Assembly (NCBI GenBank): GCA_020746105.1
Contig: CM036624.1
Coordinates: 24,698,084 to 24,762,083 of the forward strand
DNA length: 64,000 bases
Direction: 5' to 3'
From: Trogon surrucura
Taxonomy: Eukaryota; Chordata; Aves; Trogoniformes; Trogonidae
Under the pieces are notes generated by a model. It ran no database searches and had not been told where the DNA came from. It saw only the letters and a list, made by a program, of their open reading frames with translations. This document shows positions 58,138-64,000 of this stretch, piece after piece. A program made the translations under genes and the position numbers. Within the stretch, counting starts at the first letter, position 1; each line of letters starts with the position of its first letter.

Positions 58138-61100
58138 CTGGTAACGAAAAGAAAGGAAAACAAAAGAAAGGTAAAACAACGAACACAACTATACACAAGA
58201 GAGAGCACATTGCTATTATCCTTACAGAAGTAAAATTAAAATGTACCACTGCCAGCAGTTGCCACTGTCCTTGCTCACTGCCACATGGCACTAGTATTAG
58301 GTTGTAGTGGAGGGTGCATCCTTAAGGGGTGACAGCAGCACATGTGAATGCACTTGAGCTAGTCTGGATGACAAGTGCAAGCAAGACAGAGAGGCCTGGG
58401 CTTCAGTACAAATGGCTCCCCCTCTGGTGCCATCTTTTCACTCTTATTGGCACTCTGGCTAGCTTGGTTAACAGCTTAAGTGTTGCAGCACACTTGATCG
58501 CTCCCACCTGCATACAAGGGGATGTGCCCTTGGATAGCAACTGCTTTTAACAACATTCAAAGAGCTAAAAACAAGTGCACAGCTCTGCTTTCAGTGTGAG
58601 CTACATGCTTCCCACTTTGTCCTAGATTTATCCTCTTCTGCTAGGTTTTACATGGCTTAAACTGTTAAGCTTATAAAAGTGGTATTTTGTCTTGTGAAGT
58701 CATGCATGTCCACAGTAAAAGAGAGGAAAACAACTATGTCCTTTATGTTTACCCAACAGATTGTTTTTTAATTAAAGTCTTCACCCTGCAAACATGGGAG
58801 AACACCGGCATTGACTACTGCCGCCCTGACGGACAGCCCTGCCTCTCTGCCACATCACCTTCGGCCACTGGTCCTGCTGGTCCAGATGTCAGCAGGTACA
58901 GCAGGCGCTGCGTCTCCGTGTTCACAGGAGTTACAGAACAACTACGCTCTAATGTCTGGGTTAAAAATTCAGAGTCAGGCACAGTGAGGATAGCAGGAAT
59001 TTTAATCTGCTAACCGACAGCTTTGGCAGGGTAATCTGATCGAATACCTCCTTCTGGAAGCACTGAGCCATCTTCCTTGCGATCTCCACAACAAGCAAGA
59101 GGAGCAGACACTACACTCCACATAAAAAGCACACGCTTGCTTTGGGCTGCTTGCAGCTTAACGGTGACTTTACAATTGCTTTCAAGGCACTGCCAAAAAC
59201 GTTGATGATCCCCTGCAAAATCCTCAGGAGCCTCCCCTGCCCAGTAGTGATCACCCCTGTAATTATTGACAGTACTTCAGCCACAGTGGGTGCCTGCTGC
59301 ACTTCACACACTGCTCCTGTCAACTCTCACACCACGTGGAGCTAAACACCTTACAGAGGCTTCCTTATGGAACAATCCCATAGTTATCTTTGGCTGCTGA
59401 ATTTCAGATCCTGAAGAATGGAGCCTTGGCAGGGGGCTCCTGCCTTACAAAAGGCATTAACACAGCAAACGTGACGAGGGTGCACACTGTTACCCAAACC
59501 AGCAGTCTGAGACAATCAAAAGCCGCTGCTATCCTGTTTTGATCCCACATGCCCCCTTGAAGCTGCCCTAACGTAATACATCAGGGTAAGGATCCCATGA
59601 GTTTAAGTTCACATTGTGATAATGGCAAAGTGCTCTCAGGACTCTAAATGGAAAAAAAATGCTAATTAACACTCATGTTCGTTCATCATAGTTGAATCAG
59701 AAAGAATGCCTGGTGTCCAAGCAGTCTAACACTTTCCCTTATAATACAACATTTTCAGCTCCCAAGTGATACCACCATCTAAACCAGCAACAACAATATC
59801 AATAACAACAGTATCAATTTCATAAATATTAATGAAGTCCAACATCATTTTGACCAAGGGATTTGGCTCGTCAGCTGAGTTTTGCCTCCTTGTGAAAATT
59901 CATTTAAAATTGGATAAATATTAAACTTTTGGAATTTCCTAAAGGGACACATAAAGTGGAGGCCTTTCAGTTCCGGGGAAGGAGAAGGGGGGAAAAATTA
60001 AATAAAAAAAAAAATCACAGATTCCACTTGCATTAAGCATGCTCCAGGGCTCACAGAAATGAAGATGATAAACAAAAATCTTGAACAGCTACTCATTCAG
60101 TGAAACCATCTTATCATGGCTTTAAGCAGGCACACCCTGGAAAAATAGTGTGTGACCTTCAAACTAAAATAAATTTATAAGTTCAATTACAGTTTCACGT
60201 GCAACTCTAAATATAGCATTGCCTACATTTTGCAAACAATTCAAACGAAAGGTCCGCAAGCTATTTAAAGTGGACGAAAGTGGCCTTTTGTCTGGACTCG
60301 CACTCCATAGGAGATTCTACATAAATTCTGGGATTCGATCAGGTTTTACATGGCTTTTACACTACACATAAGACATTAAAGAGAAAAAAAGAAGAAAATT
60401 ACAAATATTTGAGACTTCTGTTCTTTGCTGTTGCTTTAGCTGTTGAGGAAGAGTTAACTACACACATCACAGCTGTCCATTTTCCTAGTGCTGTGTGAAG
60501 CACTAGGACTGTACCTGGGCGCCTCTTGCCTAGTTCAATGCCAGAGCAAAATAAACGTGGACCCTACCCCCAAAGCATTTTCCTCAGCTGTTGCACTGCT
60601 CTGAAATTGCTCCGGTTTCTCCCTCTGTCTCATTTCTATTTGCTCTGTGTTCTTCCCCACAACTTTTCCCGGTGGTTCCCCACCCTGATATCATAGAACC
60701 ATAGAACAGTTCAGGTTGGAAAAGACCCTTGGGATCATCGAGTCCAACCACTACCCCTACACTACAAGTTCACCCCTAAACCATATCACCCAACACCACA
60801 TCTAAGCGACACTTAAACACATCCAGGGATGGCGACTCAACCCCCTCCCTAGGCAGTCTGTTCCAGTGTCTGACCACTCTTTCCCTGAGGAATTTCTTCC
60901 TAATGTCCAGTATAAACTTGCCCTGTTTCAACTTGAAACCATTCCCCCTGGTTCTGTCCCTAATTACCTGTGAGAAGAGACCAGCACCAACCTCTCTACG
61001 ATGTCCTTTCAAGTAATTGTAGAGCATGATGAGGTCCCCCCTCAGCCTCCTCTTCGCCAAGCTGAAGGGACATTACTGAGGGACACCTTGGGTAATCTTT

Positions 61101-64000
61101 CATTTTGGTGTAGTTTCTAAAACAACTGCAGGGAGAAAAGTGGAATCTCGGCACTCTCACCTCCACCTATACAGTAGGCAGAGTCCTGTATAGGGTTAAA
61201 GAACTAAAACCTGCTTTCCCGGCTTACGATTACTGACATTCTCAGCCTTGTGGTTTGGCTCTACAAACCCTGTTAGTTCTGAGCTGTATCTCAAGCCTTG
61301 TGGTTTTGTTCTGCAGCTTGTCACTGGCAAGCTACAAAACGCAGCACCACCGCAACAGCGAGCCCCGGGAGGTTGCTGCCCCGACTCAAACACCCCGGGA
61401 GCTGCGGTGGGGAAGTGCAGCTCCTTCCAAGGCTCCCCCCACACTCCCGCTGATGCTACACCGGCTGTGGATGTTCGGTCTGATCGGACACAGATGTTCG
61501 GTGAGGCTTCCAAAGCGATTGCTTCCCGTCGGGAAACACTGTCCCTTTCTAGTCTGGGAGGAGACAGGCAGCAGCCAGCCGAGGAGCGGCAGGCACCAGG
61601 AGGGAAGAGGCATGCTCTTCCTGATGGATTCAGGAGCTCAGACTTGCAGTTGGAGGTTTGGGAGCATCTTCCTGTTCTCCTCTACGGTGACCAAGACTGC
61701 AGTGCTTAAGGGTGGGCCTCTGAGGATGCAGTATCTCCTGATTATCATAATGATAATAAGTCAGAAAGCCAGTCTGAAAATGGCTTTGGCAATGTTCTCA
61801 CCGTACCTCATCATCTCCTGGCATCGAGGTGGAAACCAATGGCCCACGCTCGAAATCGTGTTTCCCCATGTTAAGTTCCCACCTTTATTATCTGCTGGCA
61901 TCACCGTGCACCTGGAGCCTCTGACACAGGTCAGGATTTATAGTGCTAAGGGCTGCCAAAAAGAGTTTGTAGTATAAACATAAAGAAACAAGCAGCAGAG
62001 AGGGGCAGACAGGAAAACATGACTGAAGACCAAGTCTATGATGGCCACAGCATTTTTAAGCATTCTTGGAGTGTTTTCAAAACTGTGTAATTGTACAGGG
62101 CATCACTAATTGCTTTATAGAAGTCTATTTAGAAAGTTGAAAGACTTTTGATGGGCCAGGACTTTCAAGGCAGTCTCTTGTACAGCCCTCATCTAGGGAG
62201 AGAGGAAGAAATATCCTCTCTAAAGACACCACTCCAGGAATAGACAGACATAGACATGAAGACCAGAGATAGCAGGTTATGAGGGAGAGATAAAAAATAG
62301 TAGGGGTCACCTAATTGCTACCGGGATAAGACAATCCAGCTATAATTCCTCATTCTGCCCACCTGCAGAATACTGAAGGGTTATAGGGAGAGCCGGTTGT
62401 AACCTATTTTTGTCTCCATTTAGTTTTCCATCTCCTGTTCTCAGATTTACCAAGGCGAATCACAACATACGCTAAAATAAAACATGCAAACTCAGAGCCT
62501 TAGCCAAGAAGCACACCTCAATAGAAGATGCAAACAGAGAGAAGCTCACTGAGTCTCCCAGAATAACAACATTTCTAACACACAAAGCAAAATGAGAGGT
62601 AATGCTACTGCGTTCTCATGACATGGATGCTGTCTCTTCTGTATCTCTGTGAGACTGCTGGATTTAGGAGTACGAGCAACATCACTCTGGAAGACTTCTA
62701 AGTCTGATAGAAAAGGGACAGGGAGATCGCAAAGGTCAGCTAAGCACAACACGAAGTTGAATAAAAAAAATCTAGGTGTGCAATACTCTGCCACAAAGGA
62801 ATAAGAAAGATGAGACAGCTGGAGAGAGAACCTCTGGTAAGTGAGATTATTGCTCTTTCAAACTCTGGTAACACCAGAAATGGAGAGGAAGAAGGGCATG
62901 AGGGAAAGAAAAGGCCAGGGGATGACACACCAGTCACAAGACTTCACTGTGCCTGGGAGCACACAGTTCACTGGAATCTCTGCCCCTACCTAGTCTGGAA
63001 TGTGGTTTATTCTATACCCGTCATCCACAAGCACTCACTGTCACACAAACACAGGGTACAGCAGGACCGCTGCAATCCATCTGCAGAGGCTTTTGAAAGG
63101 TTTCTGCTCAGGCATAACCAGATCAGATGTGGAAGGTGTGTTTCTGCTAGAAAATAACCATCTTATCAGCCAATGCTGCATTTCTCAGCGGTCAAGTAGA
63201 CATGGAGGCCTAGGAAATGCTCTTCTACAAGTGGCAATATAAATGAAGTTGCATCATTTGCACCGATTATCAAAGCAACACGGAATTTTTAGCAACAAGA
63301 ACAGAGGTGCTAAGAGCCTGCAGTCTGGGTTGATAGTCAACTGCCAGACCCACTAGCCCACACTTCAAATATATTTACCCAGCCTTTTCAAAGCGATGAA
63401 GAACCCCTCACCACTCTCTGTCCATGGCCCCGGTGGCCAGCATTCGTTCTGAATTTCCCTATCTTCAGTTTCTAAAGTCTAGAAATGCTCTAGAGTCCAG
63501 AGCAATTTGTTCCATTCTTATCAGCCTCACTGAAAAGCTCTTGCTCTGCCTGAAGCAGCAACACTGCAGACTGCTCAAGCCTTTCCCTCATCTTCTCTCT
63601 GTCCCACTGTCAAAAGAGATGCAGCTCTTGGACTATCCAAGAATATGACACCTCTACTCTTTTATATTTTTCTTTCTTTTCTCTGAATACCCCCTGGTAT
63701 TTAGACAAAGTCTAAAATCAAACGATCGTAATTTCCCAGGCCACTCCTCTGTTGGTATTCCACATCTCCCAACAGCCTCACAGCACCTGAGGGAGCCCCT
63801 GTCAGATTGCACACCCCTCAAATTTAGCTTTTACTAATATTTCTCAGCATGAAATCCAAACACATTTTCTACCCAGTGTTTTCAGTGGCAAAGAGTAGCA
63901 AAGTATGATGGAGACAAAAGCACCTCTTTAATACATGGTATTACTAGAGCTTTTTTTATAAAGCAAAAATCTAACTACGCTTCTTCATTCGTGCACATGA
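58138..64000 (-). other. ST3GAL3: ST3GAL3 intron, partial
   Basis: The exon encoding the preceding segment (human KYIVYKERV) is not found, so it lies beyond 64000. This stretch contains a CR1 fragment (60690-61066) and AT-rich DNA at 59750-60450. Confidence 0.75.
60690..61066 (-). mobile_element. CR1 LINE fragment with ORF2 C-terminal remnant
   Basis: Starts ATCATAGAACCATAGAAC, then GTTGGAAAAGACCCTTGGGA. The minus strand has an uninterrupted ORF of 94 codons (60776-61060) containing [20 protein letters not shown] and [12 protein letters not shown], the C-terminal end of the CR1 reverse-transcriptase polyprotein. Not an independent gene; 5' truncated. The open frame suggests a younger copy than the other two. 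Confidence 0.94.

Noticed and set aside
60776-61060. 94-codon minus-strand ORF with clear protein character
   Set aside because: It is the C-terminal remnant of CR1 ORF2 within a LINE fragment, not a host gene.

Overview
This is genomic DNA from a bird. The evidence is three CR1 LINE fragments with the typical avian ATTCTATGAT-type 3' ends, a solo-LTR-like repeat of a kind I remember as high-copy in bird genomes, and spliced vertebrate genes with canonical GT-AG introns and GC-rich promoters. I cannot name the species.

Three recognisable genes all lie on the minus strand in the order ST3GAL3 - ARTN - IPO13 (right to left), the same order as in the human 1p34 block. (1) IPO13, importin-13, runs off the left edge: nine coding exons between 618 and 19964 encode residues 1-578, with reading phase intact across every junction, including a 27-nt microexon. 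Its TATA-less CpG-island promoter (about 19.6-20.45 kb) carries a (GCC)12 tract in the presumed 5' UTR and a ZNF143/ETS/CTCF-like motif cluster. (2) ARTN, artemin (a GDNF-family neurotrophic ligand), is complete in coding sequence: three coding exons between 21409 and 22563 give a 230-residue precursor with the seven-cysteine knot. Its 3' UTR ends at a polyadenylation signal at 20487-20492, only about 0.5 kb upstream of the IPO13 start codon, and contains overlapping AUUUA elements. Its likely promoter lies in a second CpG island (about 23.9-27.2 kb) with a minus-strand TATATAAG box and candidate 5' non-coding exons. (3) ST3GAL3, a Golgi alpha-2,3-sialyltransferase, contributes its last three coding exons (57991-58137, 47248-47394, 33560-33649), the C-terminal 127 residues with sialylmotifs S, III and VS. 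Most of 33-64 kb is its introns.

Between ARTN and ST3GAL3 (about 27-33 kb) there is no established gene, but two weak candidates: a 47-codon cysteine-rich minus-strand ORF followed 113 nt later by AATAAA (29693-29955), and a plus-strand TATA-like / splice donor / splice acceptor / AATAAA arrangement (about 30.7-31.36 kb). The rest is intronic or intergenic sequence with a solo LTR in IPO13 intron 4, three CR1 pieces, one 18-bp x 7 minisatellite, and some AT-rich stretches that may be conserved non-coding DNA.

The three proteins act in separate pathways (nuclear transport, neurotrophic signalling, glycan sialylation); they are neighbours, not a functional cluster. I found no prokaryotic, CRISPR, tRNA or rRNA features and no clear new multi-gene system. 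The most useful novel points are the IPO13 upstream in-frame extension, the ARTN/IPO13 tandem junction, the ARTN AU-rich element and first-exon candidates, and the small cysteine-rich ORF.
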